Below, piece after piece: positions 31,618 through 40,252 of a DNA stretch of 41,345 bases (its first letter is position 1; every line of letters begins with the position of its first letter). Source of the stretch: Pseudomonas sp. UBA4194 (lineage in GTDB: Bacteria > Pseudomonadota > Gammaproteobacteria > Pseudomonadales > Pseudomonadaceae); assembly GCF_002379585.1 (NCBI RefSeq), contig NZ_DFUE01000009.1:1-41345 (forward strand). The letters run 5' to 3'. Position numbers and translations under genes: made by a program. The notes under the pieces were generated by a model. It worked only from the letters and a program-made list of their open reading frames with translations. It did not search any database and was not told where the DNA came from.

Positions 31618-33756
31618 TTGACGATCACTACTTCTATTTCTTCAGCAGCCGACGGTGCCGACGGTTTGCTTGCGTGTGTGCGCTTGTTGTGCGCGCACCA
31701 TGGTCGTGGGCAGTTGGTGACGGCGTCACGCACGGGGGAGCGATTGACATCGGCGCGGGCGTTGCAGCTGCTGACCCAGGCGGGTTTTTGCGCCGGTTTG
31801 GTGCGCCGGCCACTGGCGCAGTTGCCCGAGGTGTTGCTGCCGGCCATCTTGCTGGGCAAAGGCCAGATGTCGATGTTGCTGGTGGCGCGCAGCGGCCATC
31901 CGCAGGCGCCGCAGTACAGCGTGGTGGTGCCGGGTCGAGGTGAGGCGCCGGTGCAGTTGTCAGCCCAGGAGCTGGCCGAGTTGTACGTGGGCCAGGCCAT
32001 TCTGGCCCGGCCCGAGCTGGACAAGCCACCAGGAGGCGGCCGGGTGCCGGTGCAGCCGGGGCATTGGCTGGCGGCGACCTTGTGGCGCTATCGGGGCAGC
32101 TACTGCAGCGCTGCGGTCAGTGCGGTATTGATCAACCTGCTGGCGCTGGCCGGTGTGTTCTTCACGTTGAGCGTCTACGACCGGGTGGTCCCGCACCGGG
32201 CCTACGGGACGCTGTGGTCGCTGGCGGCAGGGGTCGGCCTGGCCATGCTGCTCGAAGCGCTGGCGCGCTGGGCCCGTAGCCGGATTCTGGAGACGGCCGG
32301 GCGCCAGGTCGACCTGGTGGTGGGTGCCGCGCTGTTTCGCCAGGCGCTGGCGGTGCGCATGGAGCATAAGCCGGCGTCCAGCGGTGCCTTTGCGCATCAG
32401 GTGCGGGAGGTGGAGGCGGTACGCGAATTCATCACGTCAGCCACCTTGGCGACGCTCTCGGATCTCCCGTTCTGCGTGCTGTTCATTGGCGTGATCTTCG
32501 CCGTGGGTGGTGCCTTGGGCTGGGTGCCGCTGATCAGCGCAATGCTGATTCTGCTCGTCAGCGCCGCCTTGCAATGGCCGCTGGCCGAGTGGCTGAAGCG
32601 GCATCAGCACGAAACCTCTTACCAGCACGGTGTGCTGATCGAGGCCATGGACGGGCTGGAAACGATCAAGGCGCTGGGCGGCGAAGCGGTGTTGCAGAAC
32701 CGCTGGGAAACGCTGAGTGCGCTGGCCTCGCGTTCCGGGTTGCAGGCGCGCGGCCTGGCGGCGGTGGCCAGTGGTGCAGCCGGGCTGGTGCAGCAGTTGC
32801 AGACGGTGGCGCTGGTGGTGCTGGGGGTGTATCTGATCGACGCCGGGGCGTTGGGCCTTGGGGCCTTGGTGGCCACGGTAATGCTGGCTGGGCGCGCCAC
32901 GGCGCCGCTGGGCCAGGTGGTGGGCCTGGCGGTGCGTTGGCAGCAGATGCGCGCGGCCCTCACTGCGCTGAATCGCTTGATGGCATTGCCCGTAGAGCGC
33001 CCGGCGACGCGTGAGTATCAACTGGCGCCGCCCTTGAGCGGGCAGTTGAGTGTCGTGGGGCTAAGGTTCGCCTACCCGCTACCGGGGGAGCCGCGTGCGC
33101 CGCAGGTGTTGCAAGACGTGAGCCTGGACATTCGGGTCGGTGAGCGGGTGGCGATCATTGGTGCGGTGGGCTGCGGCAAGTCGACATTGCTGCGTGTGCT
33201 GGCGCGCCTGTATCAGCCGCTGGAGGGCCGCCTGAGCGCCGACGGCGTGGATGTGCAGCAGATCGATCCGGCCGATTGGCGTGCTGCGGTGTGCTACGTG
33301 GGACAGCAAGGGCAGCTGTTTCAGGGGACGCTGCGCGACAACCTGTTGCTGGGCAAGCCGGAGGCCACTGCGGCCGAGCTGCTGGAGGCCATGCGCCTGT
33401 GTGGCGTGGACAAGTTGGCCGCGCGCCATCCCCTGGGTATCAACCTGCCAGTGGGCGAGCAAGGTGAAGGCTTGTCGGGCGGTGAACGGCAGTTGGTGTG
33501 TCTGGCCCGCGGCTTGTTGAAGAAGCCTCGGGTGCTGCTGCTCGATGAGCCCACCAGCACCATGGACACCCAGACCGAGCGGGTTTTTCTGCGTCATCTG
33601 CGCAACGCCAGCGCCGGGCAGACCCTGGTGCTGGCCACTCACCGGCCGGCGGCGCTGGCGTTGGTGGACCGGGTGATTGTGTTGCAGCACGGCCGGGTGA
33701 TTGCCGACGGCCCGCGAGACCAGGTACTGGCCAATGCGGCGGGGAGCAAGCAATGA
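31618..33756 (+). CDS. Type I secretion ABC transporter, permease/ATPase (LapB-like)
   Basis: 712-aa inner-membrane exporter half-transporter. N-terminal C39-peptidase-like domain (about 15-140) without a recognisable catalytic Cys/His set, as in LapB-type exporters of large adhesins. Transmembrane domain about 160-440. Nucleotide-binding domain with Walker A GAVGCGKST (515-523, K521), signature LSGGERQ (619-625), Walker B VLLLDEPTS (D643, E644) and H-loop ATHR. The start is TTG 31618; no in-frame ATG lies before the conserved region, and a GGGG-rich stretch precedes it. Complete type I systems need a membrane-fusion protein and a TolC-like channel; neither is in the window. Instead a 167-aa TM/coiled-coil protein follows with ATGA overlap. 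No RTX adhesin is nearby. The substrate is unknown, possibly one of the Ig-like proteins. Confidence 0.9.
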   Translation: MTITTSISSAADGADGLLACVRLLCAHHGRGQLVTASRTGERLTSARALQLLTQAGFCAGLVRRPLAQLPEVLLPAILLGKGQMSMLLVARSGHPQAPQYSVVVPGRGEAPVQLSAQELAELYVGQAILARPELDKPPGGGRVPVQPGHWLAATLWRYRGSYCSAAVSAVLINLLALAGVFFTLSVYDRVVPHRAYGTLWSLAAGVGLAMLLEALARWARSRILETAGRQVDLVVGAALFRQALAVRMEHKPASSGAFAHQVREVEAVREFITSATLATLSDLPFCVLFIGVIFAVGGALGWVPLISAMLILLVSAALQWPLAEWLKRHQHETSYQHGVLIEAMDGLETIKALGGEAVLQNRWETLSALASRSGLQARGLAAVASGAAGLVQQLQTVALVVLGVYLIDAGALGLGALVATVMLAGRATAPLGQVVGLAVRWQQMRAALTALNRLMALPVERPATREYQLAPPLSGQLSVVGLRFAYPLPGEPRAPQVLQDVSLDIRVGERVAIIGAVGCGKSTLLRVLARLYQPLEGRLSADGVDVQQIDPADWRAAVCYVGQQGQLFQGTLRDNLLLGKPEATAAELLEAMRLCGVDKLAARHPLGINLPVGEQGEGLSGGERQLVCLARGLLKKPRVLLLDEPTSTMDTQTERVFLRHLRNASAGQTLVLATHRPAALALVDRVIVLQHGRVIADGPRDQVLANAAGSKQ

Positions 33757-34256
33757 AGGGGCGTGATTGGACCCAATGCTCGATGGGGCGCAACGTCGGC
33801 CGTGTCATTCGGATGCAGCGCTCATCCAGGGGGCGCTGGGCGTTTTATCTGCTAGCAGCGGTGTTGGGCCTGGCGGTGCTCTGGGCCAGTACGCGGGCAG
33901 CCGAGCCGCTGGCGCATGGGCCTGTGCGCGGGGCCGGCGCGGTGCAGCCCAGCGTGTTGCACGCTATGCCTGCCGTGGGGCCGCCAATGGCCGCCGGCGG
34001 GCACCCGGCGTTCAGGCACCGCCATCGGCAATGGCCGGCGAGCCTTGGGCCGCTGAGCCGGCGCCTGCAGGTGACCCTCAAGCAGATCCAGCAGACCTTG
34101 CTTCTGGTGCGCATGGGGGTGGTGGAGCCAAGCGAGCTGCAACGTCTGCGGCAGGTGGCGGGAAAACTGCGCCAGCAGATCGAGCAGCGCCGCGCCCGCT
34201 ACCGGACTCAGTCGCGCCCGGCGCGGGTGAAGCATGGGCGGCTCAACCGCTGCTGA
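33753..34256 (+). CDS. Small membrane-anchored or secreted protein with C-terminal coiled coil
   Basis: 167-aa protein of unknown family. It is translationally coupled to the ABC transporter (ATGA, 33753-33756; GGGGAG eight bases upstream). A basic N-terminus is followed by one hydrophobic segment (WAFYLLAAVLGLAVLWAS, about 29-46), which may be a TM anchor or a signal peptide with cleavage near TRA-AEP. Then comes a Gly/Ala/Pro-rich linker, and at about 98-150 a helix-rich, probably coiled-coil stretch (LQVTLKQIQQTLLLVRMG, LQRLRQVAGKLRQQIEQRRARYR). The topology resembles the TM plus helical hairpin of membrane-fusion proteins but lacks their lipoyl and beta-barrel parts. A later ATG at 33813 would still keep the TM. 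The 3' end overlaps the convergent gene by 14 bp. Confidence 0.75.
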   Translation: MKGRDWTQCSMGRNVGRVIRMQRSSRGRWAFYLLAAVLGLAVLWASTRAAEPLAHGPVRGAGAVQPSVLHAMPAVGPPMAAGGHPAFRHRHRQWPASLGPLSRRLQVTLKQIQQTLLLVRMGVVEPSELQRLRQVAGKLRQQIEQRRARYRTQSRPARVKHGRLNRC

Positions 34257-34827
34257 TATCGTCCAGGAGCGTCGAGCAGTCCCATGCAGGCAAGCTCACC
34301 GAGGCTGGGGCCGTGCAAAAATGGCTGGGCGGCGACGGCGTCTGCAGCGAGGCGTGCAGGTTGGCCCACTGCTGGCTGTCCGGTTCGACCTCTGGCGGTG
34401 CGGCAAACAAGGGCTCGTGGCCGGCCAGCAGCATGGGCTCATTGCTTTCCTCTACCAACAGTTCGAAGGGGTCGCTGCTTTGACCATTGGCTTTGGCCAA
34501 TAGCCGATGAGGGCCCGGTTGCAGCGAGGGGATGTATTGCCAGTGGCCCAGAGGGTCGGCCGTGGCGGTACCCAGCAGGCCGCCGTTGTCGTACAGGCTT
34601 ACTGTAGCGTTGGGGCTGGCGTTGCCCCACAGCTGGGGTGTGGCATCGTCGGTACGTGCGCCATTGGCCAGCACACCGGTGTCGGCGCCACGGTTATCGC
34701 AGACGTGGGTCAGGGTAGGGCCGTAGCCGGCGTGGCCGCTGTGCTCGGGGGGCAAGACCAGGTCGATTTGCAGGGCGGCGAATGTGTCCGTCAGTGCCGA
34801 TGGGGGAGTGAATGTGCTGTGTTTCAT
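34243..34827 (-). CDS. Small protein with one bacterial Ig-like domain
   Basis: 194 aa. Residues about 50-128 form one Ig-like domain (LANGARTDDATPQLWGNASP, then ATVSLYDNGGLLGTATADPLGHWQYIP and HRLLAKA), the type found in repeat arrays of type I-secreted adhesins and related to the repeats of the 1474-aa protein (GTA...DNGSVKGTAQVASDGTWSHV). The flanking segments look low-complexity. No signal peptide. The C-terminus ends LDDISSG, without RTX motifs. ATG 34827 has a CAGGAT ribosome binding site. It is convergent with the ABC/167-aa pair and overlaps it by 14 bp. It may be a remnant of a larger adhesin or a small partner or substrate of the exporter. Confidence 0.75.
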   Translation of the reverse strand: MKHSTFTPPSALTDTFAALQIDLVLPPEHSGHAGYGPTLTHVCDNRGADTGVLANGARTDDATPQLWGNASPNATVSLYDNGGLLGTATADPLGHWQYIPSLQPGPHRLLAKANGQSSDPFELLVEESNEPMLLAGHEPLFAAPPEVEPDSQQWANLHASLQTPSPPSHFCTAPASVSLPAWDCSTLLDDISSG

Positions 34828-34996
34828 GATGATCCTGAGGTGCGGTCAAACGATGTGATTCATGGCGAACCGGGAAATATCCAGCATTTGCCTGCGAACA
34901 GGCATGGGACGACACCGATCCAGCTTGTGGGAATCTTCCTACTCTGCTCTATCGCCAGGGTCTGTAGGGGCGGTGTTGGGTGGTGGGTTATTACGC

Positions 34997-35002
34997 TATA
35001 AT
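34997..35002 (+). promoter_or_regulatory. Candidate -10 box of the carbamoyltransferase operon
   Basis: Perfect TATAAT, 70 bp before the TTG start at 35073. A plausible but poor -35 (TGTTGG, 34974-34979) lies at 17-bp spacing. This promoter would let the downstream core genes be transcribed independently of waaF. Confidence 0.5.
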
Positions 35003-35072
35003 CCCCGCCTTTCGCCGTCTGCCGCTATCGCTGGCCGCGCGCGCACCTATTCCGTTCAAAGAGGCTAGACCC

Positions 35073-36830
35073 TTGGCATTGACGATTCTTGGCCTGTCCG
35101 GCGCCCTTAGCCATGACCCTTCCGCGGCCCTGTACATCGACGGCAAGCTGATTGCCGCCGCCGAAGAAGAGCGCTTCGTGCGCGACAAACATGCAAAGAA
35201 CCGCATGCCCTACGAATCGGCCAAGTTCTGCCTGGAACACGCCGGCATCAAACCTTCGGACGTCGACGTGGTGGCCATTCCCTTCGCCCCCATCAGCCTG
35301 TTCGGCAAGGCCCGCTGGCATTACGCCAAGCGCTACTGGTACGCCCCGGATCGCGCTCTGGACGCGTTGCTGATGGGCAACCGCCGCTACAAGCGCTACC
35401 GCAACAAGATCGTCTGGTGCCTGGAGCAACTGGGCTTCGATCCGAAGAAAATCAAGATCGAACCCGTGGAGCATCACCTGGCTCACGCCTCCAGCGCCTA
35501 CCACTGCTCGGGCTTCCAGGAAAAAACCGCGATCCTGGGCATCGACGGCAAGGGTGAGTACGCCACCACCTTCTTCGGCTACGGCGAGAACGGCAAGATC
35601 CACAAGATCAAGGAGTTCTTCGATCCGGACTCGTTGGGTGGCCTGTATGGCGCTATCACCGAGTTCCTCGGCTTCGAAATGCTCGATGGCGAATTCAAGG
35701 TCATGGGCATGGCCCCCTACGGCGACGCCAGCAAGTACGATTTCTCGCGCCTGGCCTCGTTCGAGAACGGCGAGCTGGTCATCAACACCGACTACGCCAA
35801 TGTCATCGGCCTGCGCCGCTATAAAGAGAAGGGCAAGGGTTTCTACTTCTCGCCCAAGCTGATCGAGTGGCTGGGGCCCAAGCGCGAAGGCGACATTGCC
35901 GACGAGCCGTACATCCACTACGCGGCCAGCATGCAGGCATTGTTCGAAAAGCTCGCCCTGCAGATGATCGACCACTACCTGGGCGACGTGCTCAAGCAAA
36001 CCGGCAAGCTGGCCTTCGCTGGCGGCTGCGCGCTGAACGTCAAGCTGAACCAGAAAATCATCGCCCGCCCGGACGTCAAGGAGCTGTTCGTGCAGCCGGC
36101 CTCCGGCGATGCCGGCACGGCGGTCGGTGCGGCGGCCTATGTGTCCCATGCCCGCGGCGTGCCCGTGGAGAAGATGGAGCACGTGTACCTGGGCCCGGCG
36201 TACAGCAACGAAGACGTGATCGCCGCCTGCGCCCGCCATCCGAACAAGCCCAAGGGCCGCAAGCTGGCCAACATGCCCAAGCAGATCGCCCAGATCATGG
36301 TGGACGGCAACCCGGTGGCCTGGTTCCAGGGCCGCATGGAATTCGGCCCGCGCGCCCTGGGTGGCCGCTCGATCATCGGCTGCCCGAGCGTGCCGGGCGT
36401 GGCTGACCGCATCAACCACCAGATCAAGTTCCGCGAGCGCTGGAGGCCGTTCTGCCCGTCGATGCTCGACACCGTGGCGCCGCAGATGATCAAGATCGAC
36501 CATCCAGCGCCCTTCATGACCTTCACCTTCGAAGTGGCCGAAGAATGGAAAACCCGTGTGCCGGAGGTGGTGCACGAAGACGGCACGTCCCGTGCCCAGG
36601 TGCTCAAGCGCGAGTACAACCCGCGCTACTACGACATGATGAAGGCCCTGGAAGAACTGACCGGCAATGGCGTGTCGCTGAACACCTCGCTCAACCGCCG
36701 CGGCGAACCGATGATTTGCTCGCCGACCGATGCGCTGAACATGTTCTACGGCTCGGACCTGCAATACCTGATCATGGAAGACATTCTGGTGGTCAAAGAA
36801 GGCGCGAACGCTTATGACACGCTCGGCTGA
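35073..36830 (+). CDS. wapO: Carbamoyltransferase of LPS core biosynthesis (NodU/CmcH family)
   Basis: 585-aa O-carbamoyltransferase, expected to carbamoylate inner-core heptose. NodU/CmcH family features: N-terminal LGLSGALSHDPSAALYIDG, EPVEHHLAHASSAYH with the metal-binding His residues, GIDGKGEYAT, FAGGCALNVKLN, PASGDAGTAVGAA, and the C-terminal GRMEFGPRALGGRSI and SLNRRGEPM. Homologous to PA5005 and of the same length. The frame is open from 34980, but TTG at 35073 (MALTILGLSG) is the family start with GAGG about 8 nt upstream. It overlaps the next glycosyltransferase by 17 bp. In PAO1 it directly follows the bidomain kinase; here 20.5 kb separate them. The symbol follows PAO1 naming, from memory. 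Confidence 0.93.
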   Translation: MALTILGLSGALSHDPSAALYIDGKLIAAAEEERFVRDKHAKNRMPYESAKFCLEHAGIKPSDVDVVAIPFAPISLFGKARWHYAKRYWYAPDRALDALLMGNRRYKRYRNKIVWCLEQLGFDPKKIKIEPVEHHLAHASSAYHCSGFQEKTAILGIDGKGEYATTFFGYGENGKIHKIKEFFDPDSLGGLYGAITEFLGFEMLDGEFKVMGMAPYGDASKYDFSRLASFENGELVINTDYANVIGLRRYKEKGKGFYFSPKLIEWLGPKREGDIADEPYIHYAASMQALFEKLALQMIDHYLGDVLKQTGKLAFAGGCALNVKLNQKIIARPDVKELFVQPASGDAGTAVGAAAYVSHARGVPVEKMEHVYLGPAYSNEDVIAACARHPNKPKGRKLANMPKQIAQIMVDGNPVAWFQGRMEFGPRALGGRSIIGCPSVPGVADRINHQIKFRERWRPFCPSMLDTVAPQMIKIDHPAPFMTFTFEVAEEWKTRVPEVVHEDGTSRAQVLKREYNPRYYDMMKALEELTGNGVSLNTSLNRRGEPMICSPTDALNMFYGSDLQYLIMEDILVVKEGANAYDTLG

Positions 36831-37941
36831 GCGGCATGTCCTGCAGTTCTGCCACGGCTATGACGGGCCTTTCCTCGATTGCGCCCGTCAGTACGCCAGC
36901 CTGTTTGCGTACCGCGGTTATCGGGTGACCACGGTGTTTCTGACCGGCAAGGCCAACCCGGAAGTGGCCGCCGGCTGCGCCAGCGATGAAGTGCTGTTCA
37001 TGGAATTCAGCTCCAGGGCCATCCGTGGCCTGAAGCTGGGCGCCATTGGGGCGCTGCGCAAGATAGCCGCGTCGCGGGACTTCCAGTTCTGCATTGCCCA
37101 TCGTTTCAAGCCGATCTATATCGCGCTGCTGGCGACCTCGTTGCCGGTGATTGGCGTGCACCATGCCTTCGGCGATTACCAGCGGCGTTCGCGCCGGCTG
37201 TTCGCGGGCATTTTTCGCAAGCGTTTGAGTGTGCTCGGGGTGTCCAATGCCGTGCGCGATGACATCCGCAGCTGCCTGCCGAACTGGGCGCCGGAGCGTA
37301 TCGAAACGTTGTACAACCGCATAGACACCTTCAGCCTGCAGCGCCAGCAGCTGCCACGCTTCCAGGCTCGCGAGGCGTTGGGCCTGCCGGCCGACGCCTG
37401 GATCATCGGCAACGTCGGCCGCCTGCACCCGGACAAAGACCAGGCCACGCTGCTGCGCGGCTTCGCCTTGGTGGGCAAGGATTACAAACAAGGGCATCTG
37501 GTGATCGTGGGTTCGGGTCGCCTGGAGCAAAGCCTGAAGGCCCTGGCGGTGGAGCTGGGCGTTGCCGAACGGGTCAGTTTTCTCGGCCAGGTGCCCGACG
37601 CGCGGCGTTATTTCCGTGCCTTCGACGCGTTCGTCCTGAGCTCGGACCACGAGCCGTTCGGCATGGTGTTGCTGGAGGCCATGGCCGCTGGTGTGCCGCT
37701 GCTGGCCACGGCCTGTGGGGGGGCGCCGGAGATCGTCGAAGGCGTGGGCCTGCTGTTTCCATTGGGTGACGCCGAGGCTCTGGCCCGTGGTCTGGAACAG
37801 CTGACGTGGATGAACATCTACGAGCGCGCCCAGTGCGAAACGCTGATGGCCGAGCGCTTGCAGGCGCGTTTCTGTGACCGGGCGGTGGGCGAAGTGTTCT
37901 GGGCGCTGCCGATGGTCACCGCGCTGACGGCGGAGGCCTGA
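36814..37941 (+). CDS. wapH: GT4 glycosyltransferase of the LPS core (PA5004/WapH-like)
   Basis: 375-aa GT4 glycosyltransferase. N-terminal domain begins HVLQFCHGYDGPFLDCARQYA. C-terminal donor domain has IIGNVGRLHPDKDQ and the EX7E pair in DHEPFGMVLLEAM. Its start (ATG 36814) lies inside the carbamoyltransferase gene, overlapping by 17 bp, and its stop overlaps the mig-14 start (TGATG), showing a tight operon. It corresponds in order to PA5004, named wapH in P. aeruginosa and proposed to add an outer-core sugar. Donor and linkage cannot be read from the sequence. Confidence 0.88.
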   Translation: MTRSAERHVLQFCHGYDGPFLDCARQYASLFAYRGYRVTTVFLTGKANPEVAAGCASDEVLFMEFSSRAIRGLKLGAIGALRKIAASRDFQFCIAHRFKPIYIALLATSLPVIGVHHAFGDYQRRSRRLFAGIFRKRLSVLGVSNAVRDDIRSCLPNWAPERIETLYNRIDTFSLQRQQLPRFQAREALGLPADAWIIGNVGRLHPDKDQATLLRGFALVGKDYKQGHLVIVGSGRLEQSLKALAVELGVAERVSFLGQVPDARRYFRAFDAFVLSSDHEPFGMVLLEAMAAGVPLLATACGGAPEIVEGVGLLFPLGDAEALARGLEQLTWMNIYERAQCETLMAERLQARFCDRAVGEVFWALPMVTALTAEA

Positions 37942-38837
37942 TGCTCAACCGATTGCAAAGTGTGCGCGAGCGCGGGTGGCGGGCAGTCGATGCCCACACC
38001 TATGCCCAGGCCTGGCAGCAGTTTGGCGGCAGCGTGGCGACGCACCCGTTGGTGGTGGAACGCCTGGCCGCGTTGGCTGGAATTCCGGTGCGCTACCTGG
38101 CGTGGGAGCAGCAGGGCGACATCAAGGCGGCGATTCCTACCTGGGGCCGCTACCTGGCGCTGTCCAAGGACGTGCTCAAGCAGGCGGGCAAGAAGGGCCT
38201 GTTCGACCTGGGCAACGCCGAGCTGATTCTGCCGGGGGCCGCCGATGCCCAGGCGCCGCTGCGCCATCATGGCCGCTACCTGTCCGAGCTGAACCAGGGC
38301 CGCTTCAGTGGCCTGAAGCCGCAGACCGAAAGCCTGGCGATGGCGCGGACACCGGAAGACCTGTCGAAGAAATTTCGCTACAACCAGCGCCGCGAACTGC
38401 GCTTGCTGGAAGAGGCCGGTGGCGTGGTCAAGCCGGTGGGCGAGTTCAGCAGCACCGAACTGGCTGCCATCTACTGCGACCTGTTCCAGCGGCGCTGGGG
38501 CTTTGCGGCCACGGGCGCCGAACGCATGGCTGAAGTCATCGAGCTGTTGCGCGAGCTGCTGATGGGCTCGGTACTGTTGCTCAACGATGCGCCCATCGCC
38601 ATTCAATTGGTGTACCGCGTGGAAGCACCGCAGTGGGTCAGCGTGGAGTACGTCAACGGTGGCGTCGACCCGCAAACCCGGGCCTTCAGCCCAGGCAGCG
38701 TGCTGAGCTTTCTCAACACCCAGGCCGCCTGGGAGCAGGCCCGTCTGTTGAACAAGCCGCTGCGCTTCTCGTTCGGCCGTGCCGATCGCGAGTACAAGGA
38801 CCGTTGGTGCAACCCCGTGCCGGTGTTCCAGGCATGA
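37941..38837 (+). CDS. mig-14: Mig-14 family protein (antimicrobial-peptide resistance)
   Basis: 298-aa protein of the Mig-14 family (PA5003 type), associated in Salmonella and P. aeruginosa with resistance to host cationic peptides, and possibly an acyltransferase of the GNAT-like fold. Visible conserved regions: TWGRYLALSKDVLKQ, FRYNQRRELRLLEEAGG, and the C-terminal YVNGGVDPQTRAFSPGSVLSFLN...FSFGRADREYKDRWC. No signal peptide is evident; the family is reported at the inner membrane. It starts at ATG 37941 overlapping the wapH stop and ends overlapping dnpA (ATGA). The position among LPS modification genes fits a surface-protection role. Confidence 0.92.
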   Translation: MLNRLQSVRERGWRAVDAHTYAQAWQQFGGSVATHPLVVERLAALAGIPVRYLAWEQQGDIKAAIPTWGRYLALSKDVLKQAGKKGLFDLGNAELILPGAADAQAPLRHHGRYLSELNQGRFSGLKPQTESLAMARTPEDLSKKFRYNQRRELRLLEEAGGVVKPVGEFSSTELAAIYCDLFQRRWGFAATGAERMAEVIELLRELLMGSVLLLNDAPIAIQLVYRVEAPQWVSVEYVNGGVDPQTRAFSPGSVLSFLNTQAAWEQARLLNKPLRFSFGRADREYKDRWCNPVPVFQA

Positions 38838-40234
38838 GCCGCAAGCAGGCGTTGCTCAGGCAGCACCGACGCAACAAGCGGCGAGTGCTGCTGGTTGGGC
38901 TGGTGCTGCTGGTGGCGCTGGGCGTGCTGGTGGCGTGGTGGCTGCCCTTGCCGTTGTTGCTGCTGGCCTGGGTGGCTCACGAGGCGTGGTTTGCCGATCA
39001 CCTGTTCTATTCGCCGGGTGACGATTACCAGTATCGGTTCAGCCCGGATGCCGAACTCACCGGGGTCACGCTGCAGGGCGACCGCCTGGTGCTGCCTGAG
39101 GGCCATGGCTTGGGCGCCGATGAAACGGTGGTGCTGGCCGTGGGCGTGAAGGCGTCCTGGCTGGGGCGTTTCTTCGATCCGCTGGTGGTGATCGGCGGGA
39201 GTGATCAACAGACTTTCGAACGCGGTGCCAATGGCCTGCGCTACCTGAACCTGAGCGGTTGCGCTGAACTGCTGGCGCAGGGCGCGGTGTCGCTGCGTGG
39301 CCGCTATTGCACGCTGGTGGGCGAAGTGCGGCTGTGGCGCTTTCGCCATCCCGATTTCGCCACCCAGAACGTCATGGTTATCGCCCCCCATGCCGACGAT
39401 GCCGAGCTAGCCGCCTATGGCCTCTATAGCCGCGCCCAAAAGCCGTGGATCGTGACCCTGACGGCGGGCGAGATCGAGGCCGAGCATTATCAGGCCATGG
39501 GCCTGGGCCGTGCCGACGCCGCACGCCTGAAAGGTCGCCTGCGCGCGTGGGACAGCCTGGCCGTGCCGCGCTGGGCCGGGGTGCCCGCCGAGCGCTGTGT
39601 GCAACTGGGCTACTTCTGTCTGCAATTGCCGGCAATGCAGGCTGCGCCCGATCAACCGTGCGGCTCGCGCGAGGCGGACATGAGCGATATCCGTCCGTTT
39701 CGCCAGCTCAACCCATTTACGTTGCCGGCCGATGCCGACGGCGCGCCGACCTGGAACAACTTGCTGGCCGACCTGCGCGCCTTGCTGGAGCGGGCGCGGC
39801 CCGATGTGCTGGTGATGCCCCACGCCCGTATCGACCCGCACCCGGACCACATCAGTGCCCAGGCGGCGGTGCTGGAAGCCTTGCAGGGCCTGGCTCATCA
39901 ACCGCGCTACGTGCTGGGCTACGCCAACCACCTGCACGACAACGACCGTTGGCCCATGGGCGAAGCGGGCGAGGGCGTGGCGCTGCCGCCGTTCTTCGAT
40001 GCCGAGCAGGTGCTGGTGCCGTGCAGCCTGCCGGTGAGCGCCCAGGTGCAACTGGACAAGGCCATGGCGCTGGGCATGATGCACGACCTGCAACCGCCCG
40101 CGCCGTTCAAGCGGCGCCTGCGCCGTTGGTTGCAGCAGGTACTGGCGCGGCGTCGCTGGCCGGCCACGGGTGACAACGAATTCTTCCGCAAGGCGGTGCG
40201 CCGCCATGAACTGTTCTGGCGAAAAGACTTATAA
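38834..40234 (+). CDS. dnpA: PIG-L family de-N-acetylase (DnpA-like)
   Basis: 466-aa membrane-anchored deacetylase, homologous to PA5002 (dnpA), a putative de-N-acetylase linked to fluoroquinolone tolerance in P. aeruginosa. Basic N-terminus, then hydrophobic about 17-48 (VLLVGLVLLVALGVLVAWWLPL...), probably one or two TM segments. The PIG-L zinc motif is PHADDAE at 185-191, with the second metal motif HPDH at 336-339. Substrate is unknown; an N-acetylated core or surface sugar is a reasonable inference from the operon. The ATG at 38834 overlaps the mig-14 stop. Eighteen bases separate it from the ssg-like gene. Confidence 0.9.
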   Translation: MSRKQALLRQHRRNKRRVLLVGLVLLVALGVLVAWWLPLPLLLLAWVAHEAWFADHLFYSPGDDYQYRFSPDAELTGVTLQGDRLVLPEGHGLGADETVVLAVGVKASWLGRFFDPLVVIGGSDQQTFERGANGLRYLNLSGCAELLAQGAVSLRGRYCTLVGEVRLWRFRHPDFATQNVMVIAPHADDAELAAYGLYSRAQKPWIVTLTAGEIEAEHYQAMGLGRADAARLKGRLRAWDSLAVPRWAGVPAERCVQLGYFCLQLPAMQAAPDQPCGSREADMSDIRPFRQLNPFTLPADADGAPTWNNLLADLRALLERARPDVLVMPHARIDPHPDHISAQAAVLEALQGLAHQPRYVLGYANHLHDNDRWPMGEAGEGVALPPFFDAEQVLVPCSLPVSAQVQLDKAMALGMMHDLQPPAPFKRRLRRWLQQVLARRRWPATGDNEFFRKAVRRHELFWRKDL

Positions 40235-40252
40235 GGTGCCGTGAGCCCGATG

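Noticed and set aside
14533..35072. Integrase, transposase, attachment-site tRNA or prophage genes in the accessory block
   Set aside because: Looked for and not seen; the block has no recognisable mobility gene, so no mobile element is annotated.
35025..36764. 579-codon minus-strand frame antisense to the carbamoyltransferase
   Set aside because: Shadow of a well-conserved gene, with no ribosome binding site or domain.
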